Shown: piece by piece, positions 5,852-13,419 of the stretch
How positions within the stretch are numbered: position 1 is the first letter of the stretch
Layout of the letters: each line of letters begins with the position of its first letter
NCBI GenBank assembly: GCA_030426065.1
Contig: JAUHZH010000013.1
Coordinates: forward strand, 1 to 13,419
Source: Gammaproteobacteria bacterium
GTDB lineage: Bacteria; Pseudomonadota; Gammaproteobacteria; Xanthomonadales; Marinicellaceae
Direction of reading: 5' to 3'
DNA length: 13,419 bases
Position numbers and translations under genes: made by a program
Notes under the pieces: generated by a model
Seen by the model: only the letters and a program-made list of their open reading frames with translations
Database searches by the model: none
Told to the model about the DNA's origin: nothing

Positions 5852-7618
5852 ATGAAATTCAAATTGAAGAAAACCTGCATGGCTACCATGCTGGCTTTGG
5901 CTGCGTCTGCGCATGCAGAACGCGTGATTGTTACCCACACCGGTGATGGCAATGGCTTGAAAAATGGTCACCATGTGCTGAAACAAGGCAACGGCTGGTT
6001 CGCCGTTGATTTGGATGAAAACGGTAAAAGCGCCATGCGTGGCAAAGGCGGTTTTAAAAAGTTGGAAGTGGATGCCATCCGTTATGCCTACGCCTTGTAC
6101 AACGACGATGCGGGTGATCCTTCGCTTCAGCAGCTGACACCATACGCAGTTTATCAATCACAAGCCAACCAGCTGAATCTGCAACCTGGCCAAAAGGTGT
6201 GTGTGATCGATTCAGGTCTGGATTCATCCAACAGTGACTTCGATTGGTCTGTCATCACTGGTGACAATGACCCAGGTACGGGTAACTGGTATGACCATGG
6301 TGGACCACACGGTACCCACGTGGCCGGAACCATTGGAGCTGAAGACAACGGATTTGGTGTGGTGGGAATGGCACCTGGTGTACCCATGCACATCATCAAA
6401 GTTTTCAATGAAGCCGGTTGGGGATACTCTTCAGATTTGGCCCATGCTGCCGATAAATGTGCTGCTGCAGGTGCCAACATCATTTCAATGAGCTTGGGTG
6501 GCGGTGGTGCCAACTCAACCGAAGAGAATGCTTTCGAAAGTTTCGTCGCCAATGGTGGTTTGGTTGTGGCAGCTGCCGGCAATGACGGTAACTCTGTGCG
6601 CTCTTACCCTGCTGGATACTCATCAGTGATGATGGTGGGTGCCAATGATGCTGACAACAACATCGCAGATTTTTCTCAGTTCCCTTCTTGTGAAGTGGGT
6701 AAAGGCAGAAACAAAAAATTTGATGAAACGGTGTGTGTTGAAATCACAGCCGGTGGTGTAGACACCTTATCAACTTACCCAGCTGGCCTAGCCACCATGG
6801 CATCTGCTGAAGTGGATGGCAGTGGTGTGGCCGCATCGGCCATGGAAAATGCGGGTTCAGCCTCTGGCACAACATATTTCATGGGTACTGCAGAATCAAC
6901 GGACGGCAATGCCAATGGAAAAATTTGTGTGATTGACCGTGGCAACATCTCTTTTCATGATAAGGTGGCCAACTGTGAAGCATCAGGCGGCATCGGTGCG
7001 ATTTTGGTGAACAACGAGCCAGGCATGTTGTACGGCACCTTGGGTTCTCCCAACAACACCAGCATCCCAGCAGTGGGCGCGGCTCAAGAAGACAGAAGCA
7101 CCATCGTTAACAGTGGATCAGCTTCAATCTCGATTGGTACCAGTGATTATGGTTACATGAGTGGTACATCAATGGCAACACCTGCCGTATCAGGTGTGGC
7201 TGCATTGGTGTGGTCAAACCATGCTGACTGTACAGGTGAAGAAATTCGAGAAGCTTTGAAAGCCACTGCACTGGACTCAGGTGCATCGGGCCACGATGTG
7301 AACTTTGGTTTTGGTATAGTGCAAGCCAAGGACGCCCATGACTACTTGACGGCCAATGGTTGTGAAGGTGGTGGCACTGAACCACCTGCAGGCGATTTGT
7401 CTCTGTCTGGTTCTAGAAGCAAGGGCAACAGACAAGCCAACTTGACTTGGACTGGTGGCAGCACTTCAGATGTGGATGTGTACATCAATGGTGCATACAA
7501 CAACACCACAGCCAATGATGGATCGGCAAGTTACAGTGTGAACAAAAACAGCTCATACACATTCCAAGTGTGTGAAGCAGGTTCCACGACTGAATGCTCT
7601 AACATCATTAACTTGTGA
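5852..7618 (+). CDS. Secreted S8 family serine peptidase (subtilase) with inserted PA domain
   Basis: A 588-residue exported subtilisin-like protease that hydrolyses peptide bonds outside the cytoplasm. Residues 1-22 are a signal peptide (MKFKLKKTCM, hydrophobic core, AHA cut). Residues ~23-100 form a short N-terminal region, probably a propeptide. The catalytic triad is complete: Asp120 in VIDSG, His153 in HGTHVAGT and Ser440 in GTSMATP, with the oxyanion Asn244 in AAGND. A protease-associated (PA) domain is inserted between ~300 and 425 (KICVIDRGNISFHDKV, GGIGAILVNN), as in many large subtilases where it influences substrate access. After a Gly/Pro linker (~505-514) a ~75-residue beta-sandwich-like domain (LTWTGG, VDVYINGAYNNTT, YTFQVCEAG) ends the protein and probably aids binding or secretion. 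It is monocistronic, with its own strong promoter, leader and terminator; the upstream CRP-type site suggests carbon or nutrient control. Confidence 0.94.
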   Translation: MKFKLKKTCMATMLALAASAHAERVIVTHTGDGNGLKNGHHVLKQGNGWFAVDLDENGKSAMRGKGGFKKLEVDAIRYAYALYNDDAGDPSLQQLTPYAVYQSQANQLNLQPGQKVCVIDSGLDSSNSDFDWSVITGDNDPGTGNWYDHGGPHGTHVAGTIGAEDNGFGVVGMAPGVPMHIIKVFNEAGWGYSSDLAHAADKCAAAGANIISMSLGGGGANSTEENAFESFVANGGLVVAAAGNDGNSVRSYPAGYSSVMMVGANDADNNIADFSQFPSCEVGKGRNKKFDETVCVEITAGGVDTLSTYPAGLATMASAEVDGSGVAASAMENAGSASGTTYFMGTAESTDGNANGKICVIDRGNISFHDKVANCEASGGIGAILVNNEPGMLYGTLGSPNNTSIPAVGAAQEDRSTIVNSGSASISIGTSDYGYMSGTSMATPAVSGVAALVWSNHADCTGEEIREALKATALDSGASGHDVNFGFGIVQAKDAHDYLTANGCEGGGTEPPAGDLSLSGSRSKGNRQANLTWTGGSTSDVDVYINGAYNNTTANDGSASYSVNKNSSYTFQVCEAGSTTECSNIINL

Positions 7619-7656
7619 TTGAGCTTAAGTTAAAATCGACCAATCATTGATTGGGC

Positions 7657-7689
7657 AAAAAAAACCCGCTGATTCAGCGGGTTTTTTTT
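7657..7689. terminator. Bidirectional intrinsic terminator
   Basis: The stem CCCGCTG-ATT-CAGCGGG (7665-7681) is flanked by eight A before and eight T after, so it works in both directions. It sits between the convergent S8 protease and zinc-ribbon protein genes, starting 38 nt after the first stop and ending just before the second. Confidence 0.93.
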
Positions 7690-7693
7690 AACA

Positions 7694-8071
7694 TTACTTA
7701 ATGGCTTTGAGTTTTTTCCTGTGCTCTGACTTGAAGTAGAACATGGCGGCTCGAAGCGCCATGTAAATCACGAAACCAGCACCCACCGCATACATGCCCC
7801 AATGGTCCTTGAGGTCTATGGGGGCTTTGGTTTCAATCCCACGGATGTAATCCCACAACATGGGCAGGGCGCCGGCCATGGTGATGCTCATCGCCACGTA
7901 GCTGAACATTCTCAATTGGTACATCCGGTCTCGGAACTGGCGTTTGAGGAACAGTTTGATTTCTTCTGGGTCGGCTTCGGTTCTCTGGTCTCGCGAAAAG
8001 CCACACTTGGGGCAGGCTTTGGCGACGGATGACATTTTGGTTCGACAGGATGGGCAGCGTATTAATGACAT
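7694..8071 (-). CDS. Small zinc-ribbon membrane protein of unknown function
   Basis: A 125-residue protein beginning MSLIRCPSC. Residues 6-23 carry two CxxC pairs (Cys6/Cys9 and Cys20/Cys23, CPSC...CPKCGF), a rubredoxin-like zinc ribbon. A charged linker (~28-54) leads to two membrane helices (about 56-74 and 92-112) and a basic tail (SEHRKKLKAIK). This is a common architecture for small zinc-ribbon-domain membrane proteins without an assigned role. The start is uncertain: ATG 8101 would add MKADQPNNSS, and the frame runs back to 8206, across the pykA start. I prefer 8071 because the ribbon then begins at the N terminus, as in similar proteins; no ribosome site decides it. It is divergent from pykA and shares the downstream terminator with the protease gene. 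Confidence 0.75.
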   Translation of the reverse strand: MSLIRCPSCRTKMSSVAKACPKCGFSRDQRTEADPEEIKLFLKRQFRDRMYQLRMFSYVAMSITMAGALPMLWDYIRGIETKAPIDLKDHWGMYAVGAGFVIYMALRAAMFYFKSEHRKKLKAIK

Positions 8072-8174
8072 GGATGAATTGTTTGGTTGATCTGCTTTCA
8101 TTAGACCACATTTCGACATGAAAGTTTGACAAAAAAAAGCTAAGATGAGCTTTGATTTCTCTGTCACTGTATTC

Positions 8175-9593
8175 ATGAAAAGGAAAACCAAAATCGTCGC
8201 CACCATGGGCCCTGCCAGCTCTGCTCCAGATCAAATCAAAGCGTTGATTCAAGCGGGAGTCAATGTCTTTCGTTTGAATTTCTCTCATGGCAGTGCCGAA
8301 GACCACAAAAACAACGTTGAAAACATCCGCCGAATGGCAGATGAAGCAGGTGTTATGGTGGGTATTTTACAAGACTTGCAAGGGCCAAAAATTCGGGTTG
8401 GCCGATTTGAAAATGACCAGGTTCAACTGGTTGCTGGTGCTGACTTTGCCTTGTTTGCTGACCGCAACCACACTGGCAGCGAACAAGGTGTGGGCATCAG
8501 TTATGAAGGGCTTTACCGAGACGTCAGCGCAGGCGATGTGATTTTGTTGGATGACGGTCGTTTGTCCTTAAAAGTCATACAAATCAAAGGCGACACCATC
8601 AACACGCAGGTGTTGCGAGGCGGTGTGTTGAGCAACAACAAAGGGATCAACATCCCGACCGCTGATTTGTCACTGGCCGCTGTGACCAAAAAAGACATCG
8701 AAGACATTGCCCTGGGCTCTCAGTTGGATGTGGATTGGGTGGCCTTGAGCTTTGTTCGCAACCGAGATGACTTGCTGCTGGCACGGCATTATTTGAATTT
8801 GAATGATTCGAATGCCAAGTTGATGGCCAAGATTGAAAAGCCTGGCGCCGTTCGCAACTACAAAGACATATTGAAAACAGCCGACGGCGTGATGGTCGCA
8901 CGTGGTGACCTGGGTGTTGAGTTGTCAGCAGAACAAGTCCCCATGTTGCAAAAGCGATTGATCAGAAAAGCCCGTGAAAAGGGCAAACCAGTGGTCACCG
9001 CCACACAAATGTTGGAGTCGATGATTTCGAGCCCCATCCCAACCCGTGCCGAAGCCAATGACGTGGCCAATGCCATTTTTGATGGCACCGATGCGGTGAT
9101 GTTATCAGCAGAAACCGCCACCGGTCAATTTCCGGTCAGGGCAGTGGAAACCATGGATTCCATTGCACGCACGGTGGAGGGTGATGGCGATTACAAAAAG
9201 CGCATGGTTGAGCGCAAGATGCGGGCAGAGAAAAACACACCCGATGCCGTCTCTACAGCCGCCTGTCACATGGCATCGACTCTGGATGTCAAAGTGATGT
9301 GCTGTTTCTCAAGCTCAGGAGCCACTGCGCTGAGGGTGGCCAGGAACCGCATTCCCACCACGGTTCTGGCGGTCTCACCATCGATCAAATCCTGTCGGCA
9401 ATTGAGCCTGTCTTGGGGTGTGCGTCCCGTGCTCAGTGACGATGCAACCAACTCGGAAGAGATGGTGGACATCGCCAAACAAGTGATCACAGACCACAAA
9501 GAAGCCAGGAAGGGAGATCAGTTCGTCATCACAGCCGGCGTCCCTTTTGGCCAAAGCGGCACCACCAATTTGATTCGGGTTGAGACTTTGTAA
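8175..9593 (+). CDS. pyk: Pyruvate kinase, PykA type
   Basis: A 472-residue glycolytic enzyme that transfers phosphate from phosphoenolpyruvate to ADP, giving pyruvate and ATP in the cytoplasm. Family motifs are all present: KIVATMGPAS (6-15), NVFRLNFSHG (30-39), DLQGPKIRVG (67-76), LLDDGRL (124-130), LSNNKGIN (152-159), MAKIEKPGA with Lys219 and Glu221, MVARGDLGVE with Asp245, KPVVTATQMLESM with Thr277, and DGTDAVMLSAETA. The C-terminal domain (SSSGATALRVARNRI, SWGVRPVL, FGQSGTTNLIRV) is complete. DLQGPKIRV and overall similarity fit E. coli PykA rather than PykF. Lys72 lies where rabbit M1 has Glu117, a substitution linked to K+-independent activity. ATG 8175 matches family N termini; the frame could extend to 8145, and no ribosome site is evident at either. 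It is divergent from the zinc-ribbon gene. Confidence 0.96.
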   Translation: MKRKTKIVATMGPASSAPDQIKALIQAGVNVFRLNFSHGSAEDHKNNVENIRRMADEAGVMVGILQDLQGPKIRVGRFENDQVQLVAGADFALFADRNHTGSEQGVGISYEGLYRDVSAGDVILLDDGRLSLKVIQIKGDTINTQVLRGGVLSNNKGINIPTADLSLAAVTKKDIEDIALGSQLDVDWVALSFVRNRDDLLLARHYLNLNDSNAKLMAKIEKPGAVRNYKDILKTADGVMVARGDLGVELSAEQVPMLQKRLIRKAREKGKPVVTATQMLESMISSPIPTRAEANDVANAIFDGTDAVMLSAETATGQFPVRAVETMDSIARTVEGDGDYKKRMVERKMRAEKNTPDAVSTAACHMASTLDVKVMCCFSSSGATALRVARNRIPTTVLAVSPSIKSCRQLSLSWGVRPVLSDDATNSEEMVDIAKQVITDHKEARKGDQFVITAGVPFGQSGTTNLIRVETL

Positions 9594-9626
9594 AAAACTT
9601 TATCAGGAAGTGGTTGTCTGAGTTAG

Positions 9627-9641
9627 CAACTTTAAAAGTTG
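9627..9641. repeat. Perfect palindrome CAACTTT-A-AAAGTTG ahead of moxR
   Basis: Seven-base arms around one central base, eight bases before the ATG at 9649 and 34 after the pyk stop. It could be an operator or a weak hairpin. No T-run follows, so it is not a standard terminator. Confidence 0.45.
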
Positions 9642-9648
9642 TGATAAC

Positions 9649-10602
9649 ATGAAGTTCAGTCAAAACAAAAAACACATGCTTACAGAACAAATCCACCCTG
9701 AAATCAAACCCATCATAGACGCCATTTCGGCGAAAATCCTCGACAAAGAAGCCCAGGTCAAACTGGTGGTGGCGGCCTTATTGGCAGGCGGCCATGTGCT
9801 GTTAGAAGACCGACCTGGACTCGGTAAAACCACTTTGGCTGCGGCCGTGGCACAGTGTTTTGGGATGGATTACACCCGCATTCAATTGACATCAGACATG
9901 ATGCCCAGTGATGTTTTGGGGGTCAGTATTTATGATGCAGGCAGTGGTTCCTTCAGTTACCACAAAGGGCCGATTTTCACCCAATTTCTATTGGCCGACG
10001 AGTTGAATCGAGCGACGCCGAAAACCCAAAGTGCCTTGTTGGAAGCGATGGCTGAAAACCAAGTCAGTATGGACGGCAAAACACGTGAGTTGGATCAGGC
10101 ATTTTTTGTCATGGCGACCCAAAATCCCATGGATGATGCAGGAACTTATCACCTGCCGCATTCTCAATTGGACCGCTTCATCATTTCATTGTCATTGGGA
10201 TACCCCAGTCAAGAAAGTGAACGGGTTTTGTACACCCAATCCTATATTCAAGGTTTAAAAAAAGCATTGCCAGCGATCACCGATGTGGCCACTTTGATGT
10301 CGTGGCAAGCGCAAGTTTCACAGGTTCATGCCAGTGAAGAAGTTTTGGACTATTTACAGGTCTTGATTGGTAAAACCCGCCACCATCCAGAGATTGAGCA
10401 TGGATTGTCTCCACGAGCAGGACTTGGGTTTTTTAAATTGGCCCAAGCTTTTGCCTTCATGGCGGGACGTGATTTTGTGATACCTGAAGATGTTCAACAT
10501 GCTTTTTACCCCATCTGCCGTCACCGTTTGGTTTCGCGTCAGGGATTTGATGCCGTCAGGGACATGATCAAGCAAATGCGTGACGAAACGCCTTTTGTTT
10601 GA
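9649..10602 (+). CDS. MoxR-family AAA+ ATPase
   Basis: A 317-residue AAA+ ATPase of the MoxR group, thought to act as a chaperone-like remodeller for partners encoded beside it. Walker A is EDRPGLGKTT (Lys60), Walker B is LLADELNRA (Asp117, Glu118), and sensor 1 is ATQNP (Asn159). LDRFIIS (Arg176) gives the arginine-finger region, and HGLSPRAGLGF near residue 255 gives sensor 2. PKTQSALLEAMAE is another family hallmark. Length is typical. The start may be ATG 9649 or ATG 9676 (MLTEQIHPE); neither has a Shine-Dalgarno sequence, and the palindrome at 9627-9641 is close to the first. The TGA at 10600-10602 shares its last base with the ATG of the DUF58 gene, so translation is probably coupled. 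Order MoxR, DUF58, transglutaminase is a well-known gene cluster. Confidence 0.93.
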   Translation: MKFSQNKKHMLTEQIHPEIKPIIDAISAKILDKEAQVKLVVAALLAGGHVLLEDRPGLGKTTLAAAVAQCFGMDYTRIQLTSDMMPSDVLGVSIYDAGSGSFSYHKGPIFTQFLLADELNRATPKTQSALLEAMAENQVSMDGKTRELDQAFFVMATQNPMDDAGTYHLPHSQLDRFIISLSLGYPSQESERVLYTQSYIQGLKKALPAITDVATLMSWQAQVSQVHASEEVLDYLQVLIGKTRHHPEIEHGLSPRAGLGFFKLAQAFAFMAGRDFVIPEDVQHAFYPICRHRLVSRQGFDAVRDMIKQMRDETPFV

Positions 10603-11546
10603 TGCAAGCGATCAGAAAACGACTTGAATCCTTTTTCAACCGCCGGGGGAGGGAAGACTTGCCGGTGCGGTTCGACTGGCGGCGCATTTATGTGTTGCCC
10701 AGCAAGCCGGGGCTCTTTTTTGCGGTGATCTGGTTTGTCATGTTGATGGCAGGTTTGAATTTCAATAACAACATGGGATTGATGTTGGTGTTTTTGTTGT
10801 TTGGCATGGCTCAAGTCATGTTACTCAAAACTTTCTTCAACATGCGCAACGTGACCCTCAACAGCATCAAGGCAGAGCCTGTTTTTCTTGGAGAAGAAAT
10901 CGAAGCACAGGTGGAGCTGACCGCTGCCAATGAGCGGTGGCAATTGATCAATGATTCATCAGGTGAAATTCACGAAGCTCACATCGAGAAAGGCAGTGGT
11001 TACCTGTTGTGGGTGGTGAGGAGCATTTGTCGCGGTCGACAACCTTTGCCGCGATTCAAACTGTTGACCAGGTATCCCATGGGCATGTTCACAGTTTGGG
11101 TTTACGCCACACCCAAAGTGGATGTGTTGGTGTACCCCAAACCAGAAAGGCCTGTGCCTGAATACCCCAGTCACGGTGGCCTGGATGGTGACCAAAGCCT
11201 GCCCGTTGTGGGTGATGAATTGTCAGGCATACGAGAATACCAAGTGGGTGATCCGGTGCGTGACATCGCATGGAAAAAAACCGCTCAGACAGACAAAACC
11301 TGGGTCAAGCAATTTGAGGTCACGAAAGGCAAGCACATGTTGTTTGATTTTGATCAATTGGGCGCTTTGGACTTGGAACTGAAACTCTCGCGATTGTGTG
11401 CTTGGGTGCTACAAGCGGAACATGAAAACGTGGATTATCAAATCAAATTGCCCGGGTTCATCAGTGACATGACCCATGGTGCTGCACATCTGGCATCCTG
11501 TTTAGAGGCCTTGGCCATGTATGGAGGTGGTACATCGCCCGAATAA
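10602..11546 (+). CDS. DUF58 domain-containing membrane protein
   Basis: A 314-residue protein of the DUF58 family, the regular companion of MoxR ATPases. A basic N terminus (~1-35) precedes two membrane helices (about 37-53 and 58-77), then a beta-rich region. The DUF58 signature ELSGIREYQVGDPVRDIAWK follows at 206-225, then WVKQFE and a C-terminal von Willebrand A-like part (HMLFDFD...). Start ATG 10602 overlaps the MoxR stop by one base; a TTG three bases earlier is also in frame but less likely. The biochemical function of DUF58 proteins is not established, though envelope roles with MoxR and TgpA are suggested by conserved neighbourhoods. Its stop (TAA, 11544-11546) lies inside the probable start region of the next gene. 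Confidence 0.92.
   Translation: MQAIRKRLESFFNRRGREDLPVRFDWRRIYVLPSKPGLFFAVIWFVMLMAGLNFNNNMGLMLVFLLFGMAQVMLLKTFFNMRNVTLNSIKAEPVFLGEEIEAQVELTAANERWQLINDSSGEIHEAHIEKGSGYLLWVVRSICRGRQPLPRFKLLTRYPMGMFTVWVYATPKVDVLVYPKPERPVPEYPSHGGLDGDQSLPVVGDELSGIREYQVGDPVRDIAWKKTAQTDKTWVKQFEVTKGKHMLFDFDQLGALDLELKLSRLCAWVLQAEHENVDYQIKLPGFISDMTHGAAHLASCLEALAMYGGGTSPE
11523..11530 (+). promoter_or_regulatory. Ribosome binding site for the transglutaminase gene, inside DUF58
   Basis: GGAGGTGG lies in the last codons of the DUF58 gene. Ideal spacing would put the start at about 11533-11537. In the transglutaminase frame this falls on ATC (11534), with ATA (11543) overlapping the DUF58 stop as ATAA. It therefore conflicts with the first conventional start, TTG 11570. 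Confidence 0.45.
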
Positions 11547-11569
11547 AGTCACAGTTAAGCAGCAAGCAA

Positions 11570-13419
11570 TTGTTTTGGGTGGTGGCTTCCGTTGTGGTGG
11601 CTGTGATACCGCACATCCAACGATTGCCTCTGTGGTTTTTGCCCATGACCGCAGCGGTGGTGGGCTTCAGGTTTTATGCCCAAACCCATGGCTTGAGGAA
11701 AGGGCACAGTGTGGTGATGAGCCTGTTGGCCATCGCTGTGCTGATTTTGCTGGTTTACTCTCAAGGTTTTGGCGTGACGCGGGAAGTCAGTGTCAGCATC
11801 ATGATCACCATGACGGTGATGAAACTGCTGGAAACCTATCAAAAACGCGATGCTTATTTGGTGGCCATGCTCTGCTATTTTGTCATCATGACCCGGTTTT
11901 TGTATTCTCAGGATTTGTTGCTGCTGTTGTATTTGTTGTCTTCGATTTGGGTCAGTTCTCATGCCATGGCCGTGCTCCAATTTGAAAGATCCCAAAGTTA
12001 TTTCAACCGCAAAGACATGATCCAGACCGCCAACATCATGTGGGTTGGTATCCCTTTTGCGGTGGTCTTTTTTCTCTTTTTTCCACGTTTGGGTTCGCCC
12101 ATCTGGGGTTCGCCCGATATCTTTGGAGAAGGCAAGACAGGCATATCAGACAGCATGAGTCCAGGTTCAATCGTTGAACTGTTCATGGACGATTCACCTG
12201 CATTCCGAGTGACGATCCAAGAAGGCGAAGTGCCTGATTCAAGCGAGTTGTATTGGCGAGGCCCTGTGTTGTGGCATTATGATGGCCAAATTTGGACGCG
12301 AAAAAAGTCAGGGCCAAGAAAAACCATCAAAGTGGATGATTCGGTTCCTAAAGTGAGCTATTTGATTGAACAAGAAAGCACGGGACAGCACTGGATGTTT
12401 TCTTTGGATTATGTGGTCAACAGACCGAATACAGCTTTCATCCTTTCAGACTCGACCATGTATTCGCCGACCAAGATCAATCAGCTCAAACACTATGAAT
12501 TGCGTTCGGCTTTGATTGACGGATTGAATGAAACGCTGTCGGTCACGGATCGAAATATCCTGCTTTCTTACCCAAAAGCATTGAATCCCGGTACGCAAGC
12601 CATGATGCAACAGTGGCAAACCGACGGCTTGTCACCCACGCCTGAGTCATTGGTGCAAAGGGCATTGAAGCATTTTAATCAGCAGGGTTTTTTCTATTCC
12701 TACACACCACCACCATTGCAAGGCCACATTTTGGATCAATTTTTGTTCGAATCCAAACGCGGTTTTTGTGAGCATTATGCATCCACTTTTGTTGCAATGA
12801 TGCGGATGGCGGGGATACCAGCACGTGTGGTGACTGGCTATCAAGGGGGCGTGAATCGTGGCGAATACTTGTTGGTCAAACAATCTGATGCCCATGCTTG
12901 GGCTGAAGTTTTTTACGAATCTGAGCCAGGCGTGGGTACATGGCAACGAGTGGATCCCACCGCTGTGGTGTCGCCAGAACGCGTCAGTACAGGGGCGCAA
13001 TCGATCATTGAGCAACCGAGGCACTGGTATGATTTTGAATGGCTTCGGTCGATGCGTGAAGGGTTTGATTCATACCGTTACCAATGGAACCGTTGGGTCA
13101 GGGATTTTAATTTAAACAAACAAAATGCATTGTTTGAGTTGATGGGATTCAAACACCATGACGGCCCCAGTATCGCCTTGTTCATGTCCTTGATGGTCTT
13201 TGCGTTGAGTGGCTTGTTGGGTTTGGGTCTGTGGTGGCGAGGACGCCCAAAATGGTCACCTTATCAAAAAGTCCATCGCCAATTCATGGTTTTGATGTTT
13301 GATTCCAAACTTCGGTCAACCATGGAAAGATTGCCTTTTTCACAAATTCACAAACTCTTGAAGGGTAAGTACCCAGATTTGGAACCTTTGTTGACACAAT
13401 TTGAAACTTTGTACTTGCG
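11570..13419 (+). CDS. TgpA-like membrane transglutaminase (DUF3488 + transglutaminase core + DUF4129), 3' end outside window
   Basis: At least 616 residues, continuing past the window. The N-terminal ~165 residues hold several membrane helices of the DUF3488/TgpA_N type (VIPHIQRLPLWF; KLLETYQKRDAYLVAMLCYFV). The typical junction GKTGISDSMSPGSIVEL follows, then a periplasmic region and a transglutaminase core with Cys400 (GFCEHYAS), His442 (AHAWAEVF) and Asp462 (RVDPTA). A last membrane helix lies at ~534-555, and a cytoplasmic DUF4129-like tail begins after it. P. aeruginosa TgpA has this order and is important for viability there. The frame opens at 11468 but has no ATG before the first helix. 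TTG 11570 is the first standard start codon and is used here. A strong ribosome site (GGAGG, 11523-11527) instead points to a start near 11534-11543, where only ATC and ATA occur, so the true N terminus is probably a little earlier. Confidence 0.9.
   Translation, partial: MFWVVASVVVAVIPHIQRLPLWFLPMTAAVVGFRFYAQTHGLRKGHSVVMSLLAIAVLILLVYSQGFGVTREVSVSIMITMTVMKLLETYQKRDAYLVAMLCYFVIMTRFLYSQDLLLLLYLLSSIWVSSHAMAVLQFERSQSYFNRKDMIQTANIMWVGIPFAVVFFLFFPRLGSPIWGSPDIFGEGKTGISDSMSPGSIVELFMDDSPAFRVTIQEGEVPDSSELYWRGPVLWHYDGQIWTRKKSGPRKTIKVDDSVPKVSYLIEQESTGQHWMFSLDYVVNRPNTAFILSDSTMYSPTKINQLKHYELRSALIDGLNETLSVTDRNILLSYPKALNPGTQAMMQQWQTDGLSPTPESLVQRALKHFNQQGFFYSYTPPPLQGHILDQFLFESKRGFCEHYASTFVAMMRMAGIPARVVTGYQGGVNRGEYLLVKQSDAHAWAEVFYESEPGVGTWQRVDPTAVVSPERVSTGAQSIIEQPRHWYDFEWLRSMREGFDSYRYQWNRWVRDFNLNKQNALFELMGFKHHDGPSIALFMSLMVFALSGLLGLGLWWRGRPKWSPYQKVHRQFMVLMFDSKLRSTMERLPFSQIHKLLKGKYPDLEPLLTQFETLYL

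Noticed and set aside
8126..8156. TTGACA...TTTGAT as the pyk promoter
   Set aside because: The -35 is perfect, but the -10 matches only four of six and the spacer is 19 bases, so I did not list it as a feature.
11521..11995. Frames of ~150 residues on both strands over the start of the transglutaminase gene
   Set aside because: Frame 2 carries TgpA membrane helices and runs into the catalytic core; the other frames are His/Gln- or Gly-rich shadows.

Overview
This window looks like an ordinary chromosomal stretch of a gammaproteobacterium. The evidence is an Rnf/Rsx electron-transport operon end (rnfG-rnfE), an ExoI-type sbcB, a PykA-type pyruvate kinase and a MoxR/DUF58/TgpA transglutaminase operon. 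The secreted proteins (a PA-domain subtilase and a Gly-rich beta-helix protein ending in a short LFRNGF tail) remind me of Marinicella/Wenzhouxiangella-like relatives of the Xanthomonadales. That placement is recollection, not something I could test. I see no phage genes, IS elements, CRISPR array, tRNA or rRNA.

Layout. Positions 1-1045 (+) hold the 3' part of rnfG, overlapping a complete rnfE. Positions 1062-2663 (-) encode a secreted Gly-rich beta-helix protein convergent with rnfE. Positions 2734-5012 (+) hold a DUF368 (PopT-type) undecaprenyl-phosphate translocase whose stop overlaps the sbcB start. Positions 5057-5575 (+) encode a small exported protein of unknown function. Positions 5576-5851 are regulatory DNA with a near-consensus CRP-type site, a strong sigma70 promoter with an extended -10, and an inverted repeat covering the -35 box. 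They drive a secreted S8 protease (5852-7618) that ends at a bidirectional terminator. Positions 7694-8071 (-) encode a zinc-ribbon membrane protein, divergent from pykA (8175-9593, +). Positions 9649-13419 (+) hold a MoxR AAA+ ATPase, a DUF58 protein and a TgpA-like transglutaminase, tightly coupled and cut by the window end.

How they work together. rnfG/rnfE belong to the membrane ion-pumping ferredoxin:NAD oxidoreductase (or SoxR-reducing) complex. MoxR-DUF58-TgpA is a recurrent envelope-associated module. DUF368 recycles the lipid carrier for cell-wall and polysaccharide synthesis. The protease, the Gly-rich protein and the 172-residue protein are exported. I found no clearly novel multi-gene system. 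The most interesting points are the regulatory architecture ahead of the protease, the Gly/Tyr-rich insertion in the beta-helix protein, the TgpA gene with no ordinary start codon at its well-placed ribosome site, and the apparently disrupted reading frame in the first ~110 bases of rnfG.
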